Below are positions 1-7,095 of a stretch of 7,592 bases of DNA, piece by piece. Location: positions 1-7,592 of the forward strand of contig JAACDL010000103.1 in the NCBI GenBank assembly GCA_009936765.1, read 5' to 3'. The notes beneath the pieces are model-generated. The model was not told where the DNA came from. It saw nothing but the letters and a program-made list of their open reading frames with translations, and searched no databases. Source of the DNA: Methanobacteriota archaeon. Lineage in GTDB: Archaea > Thermoplasmatota > Poseidoniia > Poseidoniales > Poseidoniaceae. The translations under genes and the position numbers were made by a program. Every line of letters begins with the position of its first letter. Position 1 is the first letter of the stretch.

Positions 1-848
1 GCAGGTCCATTCACATATCCTTCAGCATATCCTTCACATACATTTTGGATATCCTGTCCATCACCATCAACTCCAAATGAACCATAAACACCGTTGTGCA
101 TTATCATTCCACGCGCTTCCATGCTGCCATTACGCCACATTAATTCGTGGACACCAATAAGTCCAGACATAGGTACGATTGTCGCAAGGTAGGGATTACC
201 AAATGTTGCAGCTTGCCATGGAGTACTACCATCGTATGACTTACCGATGATACCAACTTTGCCACTAGACCAAGCCTGGCTACCAAGCCAAGAGACTGCA
301 GCATCTATTCCACGCTGCTCATCAGTCCCCATCAAATCCATACAGTGATTTGACTCACCGGTTCCAAATACACTGACTTGAGCCACGCCATATCCGTGAG
401 GAACGTAATTCTCGATCAAGAATCTACCAAGCCTGTCTGCAGGAGTAAGAGCGTCCACATCTCCGTCGTTGTAGTAAGGGCCAATCTCAGCTATTACTGG
501 AACAAGACAGTCTTCTGGAATTTCAGATGCCTCCCAGTCACAGCCCTCAATCACTGGCAACCATAGTCCTAGGTGGACTACAGCGTCACCGGTTAGTCCA
601 GCACCACCGTCTGCTGCGGTGATTGTAGGTACATCGACAAATACACTACGCACTGTATCGATTCCGTGACTACCATTTGCTGTCACTCGACTGAAAACAT
701 CCGAATCCACATAGGTTAAATCTGAACGTTCCCATGGTTGCGGATATGCTGCAACCTCTTCCTCAGGTGTAACTATCTCATCTTCGCCGAAACATCCGGA
801 GAACATAGCTGGCAACATGATAACCAGCATGAGCAGAGCCTTACGCAT
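1..848 (-). CDS. Putative lipoprotein peptidase/esterase of the S15 (Xaa-Pro dipeptidyl-peptidase / CocE) family, 3' end cut by window edge
   Basis: The minus strand is open from ATG at 848-846 to the window edge, 282 codons plus two bases. The N-terminus is a short hydrophobic leader ending in MFSGC, so Cys19 is probably a lipidated anchor; the lipobox is relaxed (Phe at -3). An acidic stretch follows. The body has hallmarks of the S15/CocE alpha/beta-hydrolase family: FGTGESN..CMDLMG, then DEQRGIDAAVSWLG, then the nucleophile elbow GKSYDGS with Ser204 as predicted nucleophile. The catalytic Asp and His and the C-terminal jelly-roll would lie beyond the edge. Family members cleave N-terminal Xaa-Pro dipeptides or hydrolyse esters/amides; the substrate cannot be told here. 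The lipoprotein leader suggests action outside the cell, perhaps on peptides. It is divergent from the amidohydrolase gene starting at 954. The family call is firm, peptidase versus esterase is open. Confidence 0.85.
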   Translation of the reverse strand, partial: MRKALLMLVIMLPAMFSGCFGEDEIVTPEEEVAAYPQPWERSDLTYVDSDVFSRVTANGSHGIDTVRSVFVDVPTITAADGGAGLTGDAVVHLGLWLPVIEGCDWEASEIPEDCLVPVIAEIGPYYNDGDVDALTPADRLGRFLIENYVPHGYGVAQVSVFGTGESNHCMDLMGTDEQRGIDAAVSWLGSQAWSSGKVGIIGKSYDGSTPWQAATFGNPYLATIVPMSGLIGVHELMWRNGSMEARGMIMHNGVYGSFGVDGDGQDIQNVCEGYAEGYVNGP

Positions 849-953
849 GCTCTGATGGCACAGCAACTTGGATTTGAGGCTATCCATTATTCGTCTAATT
901 TTGAGGGTACCATCAGTGGGTGGTTTCATGTGCTTGGTCCGTTTCGACGGCAC
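849..953. promoter_or_regulatory. Divergent promoter region between the S15 lipoprotein and amidohydrolase genes
   Basis: These 105 nt separate two divergent start codons and must hold both promoters. The most AT-rich patch is about 883-902; TAATTTT at 896-902 reads AAAATTA on the minus strand and is the best TATA-like candidate. Neither start has a convincing Shine-Dalgarno sequence, in keeping with leaderless or weakly led transcripts. No inverted repeat that would mark an operator was obvious by eye. The region is assigned from gene arrangement; the exact elements are uncertain. Confidence 0.4.
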
Positions 954-1019
954 ATGCGTAGATTGATTGTTGCACTAATCCTGATTGTTGCGACCATTCC
1001 AACTGGTTTTGCGAGTGCT
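954..1019 (+). other. Sec-type signal peptide of the amidohydrolase
   Basis: Residues 1-22 have two Arg after Met, a hydrophobic core (LIVALILIVATI), a Pro/Gly break and an Ala-Ser-Ala site, so cleavage is expected before Asp23. No lipobox Cys is present; anchoring is instead provided by the C-terminal helix at residues 1156-1176. This element decides the start codon. Confidence 0.85.
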
Positions 1020-4000
1020 GATACTGGAACCTGGACCAATAACTCAGATGACTTCAAAGGAGTTATGATTTCTGAGATTCTTGTATCTCCTAGCGATGCT
1101 GCTCACGATGGAATTGATTGGAACAATGATGGAGAAACTAGTAGAGAAAGCGATCAGTACATGATGATTACAAATGATGGTACAGAAGATGTTGACCTCT
1201 CTGGGTGGACATTAGACGACATTACCAACGGCGGTAGCGCCTCATGTCAAATCGGAGAATTGACAATCGCTGTAGGCGAGTCGATCACCTTCTACCGCGC
1301 AGACACAGAGATTGAACTCGATTACTTCGATGGTGACTCAGCAGTACTAACTGATTCAAGTGGTGCTGTCCAGAGTACATTCACCTATCCTGCTAACGAT
1401 TCAGATTGGGACAAGGTGTACACCGCTGGTGCAAATGGTATGTTGGAAAAGAACGACCCTAACCCATCTACAACAATTGGAACCTGTACGCCAGGAGAAG
1501 ACCAAAACTCCGGAGGGACCGGTGGCAACAACGGCGGCGGAAGTTCTTCTGAAGGAGTAGGCGAATGGACTTTGAACGAGAATAATTACCTCGGCGTAAA
1601 GATTTCAGAAATTCTTGTATCACCCAGTGATGAATCTAACGATGGAACAGATTGGAATAATGATGGAGAAATCAGTAGAGAAAGTGACCAGTACATGATG
1701 ATAATGAATGAAGGTACTGAATCAGTGGATCTGTCTGGTTGGACCTTAGACGACATGGCTAACTGGGGAAGTGGCTCTTGCCTAATCGGTGATTTAACAA
1801 TCACAGCAGGTCAATCAATTACATTCTATCGCGCAGACACGAACATTGAATTGGATTACTTCGATGGCGACTCAGCAATACTAACTGATTCAAGTGGTGA
1901 AGTTCAGAGTACCTTCACTTACCCTGCTAATGATTCATATTGGGACAAGGTGTACACCGCTGGTGCAAATGGTATGTTGGAAAAGAACGACCCTAGCCCC
2001 TCTGCAACAATTGGAACCTGTACGCCAGGAGAAGACCAAAACTCAGGAGGGACCGGTGGCAACAACGGCGGCGGTAGTTCTTCTCAAGGAGTAGGCGAGT
2101 GGACTGTAAGCGAAAATAATTATCTCGGCGTTAGAATCTCAGAGATTCTAGCCTCATCATCTGGAGAAGATTTCGGAGGTGTTGATTTGGATGGAGATGG
2201 AGAAATATTCTCTAACAGTGAGCAGTATATCCAACTAACAAACGACGGAACCTCCGATGTTGACATTTCAGATTGGACATTGGATGACAATTTAGCAGGC
2301 GGAAGTGCGCCTTGTTCAATAGGTTGGAATACAACATTATCCGCTGGTGAATCAATAACATTTTTCCGCTCCAAAACACAGATTATATTCGACTTCTTCG
2401 AAGAGGATTTCGCTGTATTGAAAGATAGTGATGGTACAATCCAGAGCATGATTTCATATCCTGCTAAAGATTCATTCTACGATGTAGCTTACACACTAAA
2501 TGAAGATGGCACTCTGGGCAAGAACGATGCAAACCCTGCCGACCGACAAGGAACATGTTACAAACAGGCAGACACGTCTGAATCAGCATACATCCTACAA
2601 GGCAGAGTCGTACCAATGACTGGCGAGAACAATGTTATTGAAAACGGAAACATCATGATCGAAGATGGAATGATTGTTGCTGTTTGGGCTGACGGGCAAA
2701 TTCCACCAAGGAATACAGATGGTATTACTGTTCACGACACTGATGCTACAATCTACCCTGGTTTAATCGACTTACACAATCACATGCACTACAACCACAT
2801 TCCTCTATGGGACTTTGACGTACACTTGTCAAGTTCACAACAATCTGACGAAGGTGGTTACACAAACCGATACCAATGGGGTAACAACTATGATTACGGA
2901 CCAAGTATTACTTGGATGAAAAACAATGTTCAATCCTACAGCCGATGGGATATGGCATCAGAGCAAATGAAGTACGCAGAAGTTCAAGCAGTCGCTGGAG
3001 GAGTTACAGCAGTTCAAGGTTCACCTAGCAGTGGAACTGATTCTTGGGACAGCATGCTATCTCGAAATGTCGAATTGTACAACTTCGGACAAGATGGCAT
3101 GTACACATGCGCAGTCTGTGGAGCCGCTGATTCTGATTACAGCGGTCAGCATCTAATCGACAAGAGCAACACTGGGTCACTTAATGCATGGTTCGTCCAT
3201 CTATCAGAAGGTGTAGACTCTAGTAGTAAATCTGAATTCGATGCACTTTACAATAAGGGATTAATCATGGATGAAACAGTAGTAATTCATGGCACTGCTC
3301 TAGACGCAAGCCAGTTCAATAAGATGGCTCAGGTTGATGCAGGTCTTGTATGGTCACCAATCTCCAATCTACTATTGTATGGAGACACAACCGACGTAGT
3401 TGCAGCAGATAACGCTGGAGTAACTATCTCGCTAGCACCAGATTGGGGACCTAGTGGCTCGAAGAATAACCTTCATGAATTGAAGGTTGCAGACATGTGG
3501 AACAGAGAATCTCTTGATGGCCATTTCAGTGACTATGAATTAGTTCAGATGGTAACTAGTAACGCTGCAGAGATTGCAAGTTGGCAAGGATTTGTTGGAC
3601 AAATCGAAGCAGGAATGTATGCTGACCTTGTGGTTGTTGATACATTCCACGACAATCCATATCGAAACTTAATCGATGCAATCGATCCTGACATCAGACT
3701 AACTGTTGTTCAAGGAAAGGCTGTTTTCGGAGATGTAGACATAATGACTGCAATGAAGGGAGATGATTGGGAATACATCAACGGTAGCGGATTCAGTAAA
3801 GCAGTAGATGTTACTTCAACTTCTGAAGTTGAAGGGATGCAAACCTGGGAGAATATCGAATCCGGATTATCCATGGCAATGCTAAACCAATTCGATGACA
3901 TCAAGGCAAACTGGCAAGAAGTAGAGGACATGACTGACTCACAACTTGAAGATTGGTTGGCAACAACCTTCGATGGCGATTACAGAGACAATGTTAACCA

Positions 4001-4571
4001 CCTGAAGAGCATGACCCTTGACCCGATTTACACTATGGATGATGCAAGATACTTCGATGTAATCAATCGATCAGCACATGCTAACTATCATATCGATATG
4101 TCAAAACTTTACGACTACTATGACCTTACCTACGATGCTAATGGTGACCGGCCATACATTACAGACTCGGATTACACAAACAACTCGGACACCGAACCTG
4201 AACCAGTTTTGGGATGCAAAGACTCTGACGCATTGAATTACAATTCACAAGCTGATATCGAAGATGGTAGTTGCACTTACGAAGAAAATAATGGTGGAAC
4301 CGACAATAACGGCGGTACAGACAACAATGGTGTAATCGATAACACAAATGATGAAGCATGCACTGGAATTTGTGACGAAGATGGAACCGATGCTGCAGAA
4401 TCAGAAAGTGGCGATCCTATTGTCACACTAGCTGTGGTGATGATAGTAATTCTAGTTGCTGCGATTGCTATAATTCTCATGTCTAAGGAACAGGAAACAT
4501 TGGCTGAAGCTATCGAAAAAGAAGCGGAATTCGTACCAGAATTACCACCAATGGAACCGCCTAAAGATTAG
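954..4571 (+). CDS. Membrane-anchored extracellular amidohydrolase with three lamin-tail-like repeats
   Basis: A 1205-residue surface protein. The start at 954 is chosen because it opens directly into a signal peptide (MRRLIVALIL...ASA, cut predicted after Ala22); the upstream in-frame ATG at 738 would add 72 residues antisense to the neighbouring gene. Three lamin-tail-like domains follow (about 37-178, 215-356, 393-535; pattern SEIL...QYMMI.N.GT..VDLSGWTLDD...ESITFYR), joined by Gly/Asn/Ser linkers. Residues 545-929 form a metal-dependent amidohydrolase: His608 and His610 (HNH), His749 with Glu752 (HLSEG), His779 (VIHGTAL) and Asp830 (APDWGPSGS), so the metal site appears complete. It should hydrolyse or deaminate a C-N bond; the substrate is unknown. 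Residues 930-1086 are unrecognised. A GCKDSDALNYN...DGSC motif (1087-1107), an Asn/Gly linker, a TM helix (1156-1176) and a Glu/Pro-rich tail complete it. The topology implies an enzyme outside the membrane. The domain calls are by motif, without a profile search. Confidence 0.88.
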   Translation: MRRLIVALILIVATIPTGFASADTGTWTNNSDDFKGVMISEILVSPSDAAHDGIDWNNDGETSRESDQYMMITNDGTEDVDLSGWTLDDITNGGSASCQIGELTIAVGESITFYRADTEIELDYFDGDSAVLTDSSGAVQSTFTYPANDSDWDKVYTAGANGMLEKNDPNPSTTIGTCTPGEDQNSGGTGGNNGGGSSSEGVGEWTLNENNYLGVKISEILVSPSDESNDGTDWNNDGEISRESDQYMMIMNEGTESVDLSGWTLDDMANWGSGSCLIGDLTITAGQSITFYRADTNIELDYFDGDSAILTDSSGEVQSTFTYPANDSYWDKVYTAGANGMLEKNDPSPSATIGTCTPGEDQNSGGTGGNNGGGSSSQGVGEWTVSENNYLGVRISEILASSSGEDFGGVDLDGDGEIFSNSEQYIQLTNDGTSDVDISDWTLDDNLAGGSAPCSIGWNTTLSAGESITFFRSKTQIIFDFFEEDFAVLKDSDGTIQSMISYPAKDSFYDVAYTLNEDGTLGKNDANPADRQGTCYKQADTSESAYILQGRVVPMTGENNVIENGNIMIEDGMIVAVWADGQIPPRNTDGITVHDTDATIYPGLIDLHNHMHYNHIPLWDFDVHLSSSQQSDEGGYTNRYQWGNNYDYGPSITWMKNNVQSYSRWDMASEQMKYAEVQAVAGGVTAVQGSPSSGTDSWDSMLSRNVELYNFGQDGMYTCAVCGAADSDYSGQHLIDKSNTGSLNAWFVHLSEGVDSSSKSEFDALYNKGLIMDETVVIHGTALDASQFNKMAQVDAGLVWSPISNLLLYGDTTDVVAADNAGVTISLAPDWGPSGSKNNLHELKVADMWNRESLDGHFSDYELVQMVTSNAAEIASWQGFVGQIEAGMYADLVVVDTFHDNPYRNLIDAIDPDIRLTVVQGKAVFGDVDIMTAMKGDDWEYINGSGFSKAVDVTSTSEVEGMQTWENIESGLSMAMLNQFDDIKANWQEVEDMTDSQLEDWLATTFDGDYRDNVNHLKSMTLDPIYTMDDARYFDVINRSAHANYHIDMSKLYDYYDLTYDANGDRPYITDSDYTNNSDTEPEPVLGCKDSDALNYNSQADIEDGSCTYEENNGGTDNNGGTDNNGVIDNTNDEACTGICDEDGTDAAESESGDPIVTLAVVMIVILVAAIAIILMSKEQETLAEAIEKEAEFVPELPPMEPPKD
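1026..1559 (+). repeat. In-gene tandem repeat, copy 1 (lamin-tail-like domain plus linker)
   Basis: The first of three tandem units, with a period of exactly 534 nt (178 residues) to copy 2. It encodes a beta-rich lamin-tail-like domain with an Asp/Asn loop (DWNNDGE), the signature VDLSGWTLDD, two Cys (SASC and IGTC) and a linker rich in Gly, Asn and Ser. Positions 1405-1559 are almost identical to 1939-2093 in copy 2, while the upstream part has diverged heavily. Confidence 0.9.
1560..2093 (+). repeat. In-gene tandem repeat, copy 2 (lamin-tail-like domain plus linker)
   Basis: The second unit, the same length as copy 1 with no insertion or deletion. It keeps DWNNDGE, VDLSGWTLDD and the Cys pair (SGSC and IGTC). 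Its last 155 nt nearly match copy 1, but its opening (GEWT..ENNYLGV) matches copy 3 better than copy 1, so the unit is mosaic. Confidence 0.9.
2094..2558 (+). repeat. In-gene tandem repeat, copy 3 (lamin-tail-like domain, diverged, no linker)
   Basis: The third unit keeps the fold pattern (RISEIL, DLDGDGE, VDISDWTLDD, ESITFFR) and both Cys (SAPC and QGTC), with one extra residue between them. It is much more diverged than copies 1 and 2 and lacks their Gly-rich linker, running straight into the amidohydrolase domain through about ten residues. Confidence 0.85.
4287..4340 (+). repeat. Three 18-nt units encoding an Asn/Gly/Asp linker (NNGGTD)
   Basis: Units at 4287-4304 and 4305-4322 encode NNGGTD; the third, 4323-4340, encodes NNGVID. 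Codons differ between units (for example GGTGGAACC against GGCGGTACA), so the array is old or selected at protein level. It forms a flexible stalk (residues 1112-1129) between the Cys-bracketed motif and the membrane helix. Confidence 0.8.
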
Positions 4572-6049
4572 ACTAGGTCCCATATCGGCCCTTCTGCAGT
4601 GTCAGTGACGACAACTCCTAGCGCTGCTAATTCATCACGAATAGCATCTGCTGCAGGCCAGTCTTTGTCAGCCCTTGCCGTACTTCTCTTGATGATTAGA
4701 GAATCGACTTGGTCAGCGATCTCAGCACGCCTTGGGTCTTCTTCTGGTTCTGCTAGAGTTTGTTCGCGAGAAGGTAACACACCAAGTACTGCTCCTGCAG
4801 TATCTTCTAACCATTCGACAGAGTGCTGAGCATATGCTCCTAAGTCATCTCCTTCTAATGAACCAAGCATCTTACTCATTTCTCTAAGAGCACCCAACAC
4901 TTTCGCACAGGCTTCTCTAGAATTGAAATCATCATCCATTGCAATTGCAAAGCCTTGAGCCATCTTTTCGAGAAGCCCTAGACTCTTTACCAAAGGAATC
5001 TGTGAGGTAATATCACCTTCTGGAAGAGGAGGGCAATTGAGTCCCATCAATTCCAAAGCCGCCTTGTAAACTCCCATCAAACGAACATGATTCTTTTCAG
5101 CATCCTTAAGCAATTGCTCGTTCATATCAATTGGAGAACGGTAATGTGAGTTAATCAAAGAGAAACGCAGAACATGCGGGTCTACCTTTTCTAAAATTTC
5201 GGAAATAGTCCAGAAGTTACCTAGTGACTTACTCATTTTCTCTCCATCAATATTGACGAATCCATTATGTAACCAATGATGTACTACTGGTGAGCAACCA
5301 GTATGACATTCACCTTGGAAGATTTCAGCTTCATGGTGCGGGAATAACAAATCATGACCTCCACCGTGAATATCGAATTGTTCTCCAAATGAATCCATTG
5401 ACATAGCAGTACATTCAATGTGCCAACCAGGACGTCCAGGACCCCATGGTGAATCCCAAGTCGGCTCGCCAGGCTTGGCCGCCTTCCAAAGTGCGAAATC
5501 CTTGTGGTCTCGCTTACCAGAACCTGTTTTAGCAACTCTTCCCCCTGCGCCACTGCGAACCGCATCTATGTTTTGACCTGTCAATTCGCCATACTTTTCA
5601 GGAGCGCTCTCAACACTGAAATAGACACCATCAGCGACTGCGTAAGCATTTCCTTTTTCGATTAGGTCAGAAGTTATTGCAATCATCTCGTCGACATATT
5701 CTGTGCACCTAGGGTACTTGTCAGCACGAAGTATGTTTAGCGCATCCATATCCCTGTAGTATGTAGCGATGTTATTCTCAACGATTTCACGCCAATCCTC
5801 ACCGGTTTCATTTGCACGTTTGATGATCTTGTCATCAATGTCAGTGAAATTTTGAACATAATTTACATCATAACCAGACTTCTCTAACCAACGGTGAATT
5901 AAGTCGAATGCAAGGTAACACCTGGCATGCCCCAAGTGACACAAATCATACACTGTAACACCACAAACATACATGTTTACAACACCGGGATTCATAGTGG
6001 TAAAATCCACTTTTTCCCGTCGGCGGGTGTCATGTACACGCAGAGGCAT
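4568..6049 (-). CDS. cysS: Cysteinyl-tRNA synthetase
   Basis: This 493-residue cytoplasmic class I aminoacyl-tRNA synthetase charges tRNA-Cys with cysteine using ATP. Visible signatures are YVCGVTVYD, the HIGH box as HLGH at residues 38-41, FTDIDDKII, PGWHIECTAMS and KMSKS at 271-275. The catalytic zinc ligands are present: Cys29, Cys213, His238 and Glu242. The C-terminal helical tRNA-binding part ends in ADKDWPAADAIRDEL and a TAEGPIWDL tail, as is usual for the family, and the length is close to the usual 460-500 residues. The ATG at 6049 gives a normal N-terminus (MPLRVHDT). Its TAA overlaps the TAG of the convergent amidohydrolase gene by 4 nt, and it diverges from the reductase gene at 6121. 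A likely TATA box lies at 6073-6081. The call is secure. Confidence 0.98.
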   Translation of the reverse strand: MPLRVHDTRRREKVDFTTMNPGVVNMYVCGVTVYDLCHLGHARCYLAFDLIHRWLEKSGYDVNYVQNFTDIDDKIIKRANETGEDWREIVENNIATYYRDMDALNILRADKYPRCTEYVDEMIAITSDLIEKGNAYAVADGVYFSVESAPEKYGELTGQNIDAVRSGAGGRVAKTGSGKRDHKDFALWKAAKPGEPTWDSPWGPGRPGWHIECTAMSMDSFGEQFDIHGGGHDLLFPHHEAEIFQGECHTGCSPVVHHWLHNGFVNIDGEKMSKSLGNFWTISEILEKVDPHVLRFSLINSHYRSPIDMNEQLLKDAEKNHVRLMGVYKAALELMGLNCPPLPEGDITSQIPLVKSLGLLEKMAQGFAIAMDDDFNSREACAKVLGALREMSKMLGSLEGDDLGAYAQHSVEWLEDTAGAVLGVLPSREQTLAEPEEDPRRAEIADQVDSLIIKRSTARADKDWPAADAIRDELAALGVVVTDTAEGPIWDLV

Positions 6050-6072
6050 TACCCCAGCGGGTAGATTAACTG

Positions 6073-6081
6073 TTATTCAAA
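6073..6081 (-). promoter_or_regulatory. Candidate TATA box for cysS
   Basis: The minus strand reads TTTGAATAA, lying 24 to 32 nt upstream of the cysS ATG. This is the spacing expected for an archaeal TATA box when the transcript begins at or next to the start codon (leaderless mRNA). The sequence match to a TATA consensus is only fair; the spacing is the main argument. Confidence 0.4.
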
Positions 6082-6100
6082 CAATGCCATGATTCAAAGC

Positions 6101-6107
6101 GGTGAGG
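6101..6107 (+). promoter_or_regulatory. Possible ribosome binding site of the reductase gene
   Basis: GGTGAGG includes GGTGA, which can pair with the UCACC near the 3' end of 16S rRNA. It sits 13 nt before the ATG at 6121, longer than ideal. A nearer ATG at 6111 is in another frame and leads nowhere, so the 6121 start stands on protein evidence. Confidence 0.35.
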
Positions 6108-6120
6108 CCAATGCCCTGCC

Positions 6121-7095
6121 ATGGATGGGGTCGTTGTAGTAACAGGTGCTAACGGCCACATTGGAAACAATCTTTGCAAGGACTTAGTGGCAAATGGATA
6201 TTCTGTGAAAGGTACTGTTCGTAGTATGGACAAAGCACCAGATATCAAAATGGATTTTGTTGTAGCTGATGTATTGAAAGCAGGAGATTGGCATGAAGTT
6301 TTCAAAGGAACTACTGGCTTATTCCATCTTGCCACAATTTACTCTACTAGCGAGGATGGTCAACTAATCCTCGATACCGCCAATTTAGGTACTGAGAATG
6401 TGTTCAGGGCCGCTGCTGCTGCTGGAATCAAAAGGATAGTCTACACATCTTCAGTCGCTGCAATCGGCTCGACTCCTAGAAAAGTACTGAAGGATGAATC
6501 TAATTGGAACAGTAACTTCTCTCTACCTTACACAAGGGCCAAAACCGAATCTGAAAAGCGAGCATGGGAATTGGCCGAAGAATTAGGTCTTGATTTACGT
6601 GTAATCAACCCAAGCGGAGTTCTAGGCGGCTCATTTTCTAGACCGACACCCTCAACAGACATTATTGGCGATGCAATGAAGGGTAAATATCCAGTTGTAC
6701 CAAAGATTCCTCTAGCGTTCGTACATGTTGAAGATGTTGCTACTGCGCACCGTTTGGCATATGAAAATGATGATGCTAATGGAAGATACCTATTGGCACC
6801 GCACCAAGGTGGCAACATACATGACTTACTCAAAAGAGCAAGAAAGTTATATCCAAAAATGAAATTCCCTCGCCTTGGAATTCCACTATGGATGTTACCA
6901 ATTGTAGTATTTCAAGATTGGATTATGGGAATGTTCACTGGCAAGAGGTTGATGACACGTTCTGCTGCAAAATCGTTCTCCAATGGCGATTCAAGATATT
7001 CGAATAAAAAGGTCGAAGAAGAATTAGGAATCAAATGGAAACCCTTCGATGACATGATTCATGACACGGTGGCTGAGTACAATGATCGAAGATAG
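6121..7095 (+). CDS. NAD(P)-dependent epimerase/reductase, extended SDR family (dihydroflavonol 4-reductase-like)
   Basis: A 324-residue cytoplasmic oxidoreductase. The Rossmann fold opens at once with the nucleotide-binding motif TGANGHIG (residues 8-15), supporting the ATG at 6121. Arg34 after the second strand (GTVRSMDK) favours NADP(H) over NAD. Further signatures are the Asp-Val after strand three (VVADVLK), LFHLA, the catalytic Ser in YTSS (Ser110/Ser111), and the active-site YxxxK at Tyr137 and Lys141 (YTRAK). RVINPSGVLG, AFVHVEDVATAH and the closing SNKKVEEELGIKWKP pattern fit dihydroflavonol/cinnamoyl-CoA reductase-like enzymes, which reduce a carbonyl or oxidise a sterol-type alcohol. 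The true substrate is unknown; flavonoids are not expected in this organism. The next gene starts inside its last codons, suggesting translational coupling. Family call firm, function open. Confidence 0.92.
   Translation: MDGVVVVTGANGHIGNNLCKDLVANGYSVKGTVRSMDKAPDIKMDFVVADVLKAGDWHEVFKGTTGLFHLATIYSTSEDGQLILDTANLGTENVFRAAAAAGIKRIVYTSSVAAIGSTPRKVLKDESNWNSNFSLPYTRAKTESEKRAWELAEELGLDLRVINPSGVLGGSFSRPTPSTDIIGDAMKGKYPVVPKIPLAFVHVEDVATAHRLAYENDDANGRYLLAPHQGGNIHDLLKRARKLYPKMKFPRLGIPLWMLPIVVFQDWIMGMFTGKRLMTRSAAKSFSNGDSRYSNKKVEEELGIKWKPFDDMIHDTVAEYNDRR
7068..7072 (+). promoter_or_regulatory. Possible ribosome binding site that decides the start of the membrane protein gene
   Basis: GGTGG, lying inside the reductase gene, precedes the ATG at 7082 by 9 nt, a normal spacing. 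The alternative in-frame ATG at 7061 would place this motif inside the coding region and has no such sequence. The match to the anti-Shine-Dalgarno is partial. Confidence 0.35.

Larger units (their letters stand above)
6050..6120. promoter_or_regulatory. Divergent promoter region between cysS and the reductase gene
   Basis: These 71 nt must carry the promoters of both divergent genes. On the minus strand there is a well-placed TATA-like element for cysS (6073-6081). On the plus strand an AT-rich run at about 6064-6078 could serve the reductase gene and would give a leader of roughly 20-30 nt including the GGTGAGG at 6101-6107. The two promoters would then share the same AT-rich core. Inferred from position and composition. 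Confidence 0.45.

Noticed and set aside
378..566. Small plus-strand open frame of 62 codons
   Set aside because: It is antisense to the S15 lipoprotein gene, whose minus-strand frame is open over the whole stretch and carries family motifs.
738..953. In-frame 72-residue N-terminal extension of the amidohydrolase gene starting at ATG 738
   Set aside because: It runs antisense through the start of the S15 lipoprotein gene, has no domain character, and would bury the clear signal peptide that begins at 954.
1360..2094. Two similar 66-codon plus-strand frames at 1360-1560 and 1894-2094
   Set aside because: They resemble each other only because they are a shifted reading of the 534-nt tandem repeat inside the surface protein gene.
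2120..2449. 109-codon minus-strand open frame
   Set aside because: It is the antisense shadow of lamin-tail-like repeat 3, with no recognisable protein features and no promoter context.
4287..4340. Short 18-nt repeats considered as a CRISPR-like or regulatory repeat array
   Set aside because: There are no spacers, the units are contiguous and in frame, and silent differences between units show selection for the NNGGTD peptide linker.
6066..6335. 89-codon minus-strand frame overlapping the cysS/reductase promoter region
   Set aside because: It lies mostly opposite the reductase Rossmann motif region; the reductase frame is clearly real and this one shows no family features.
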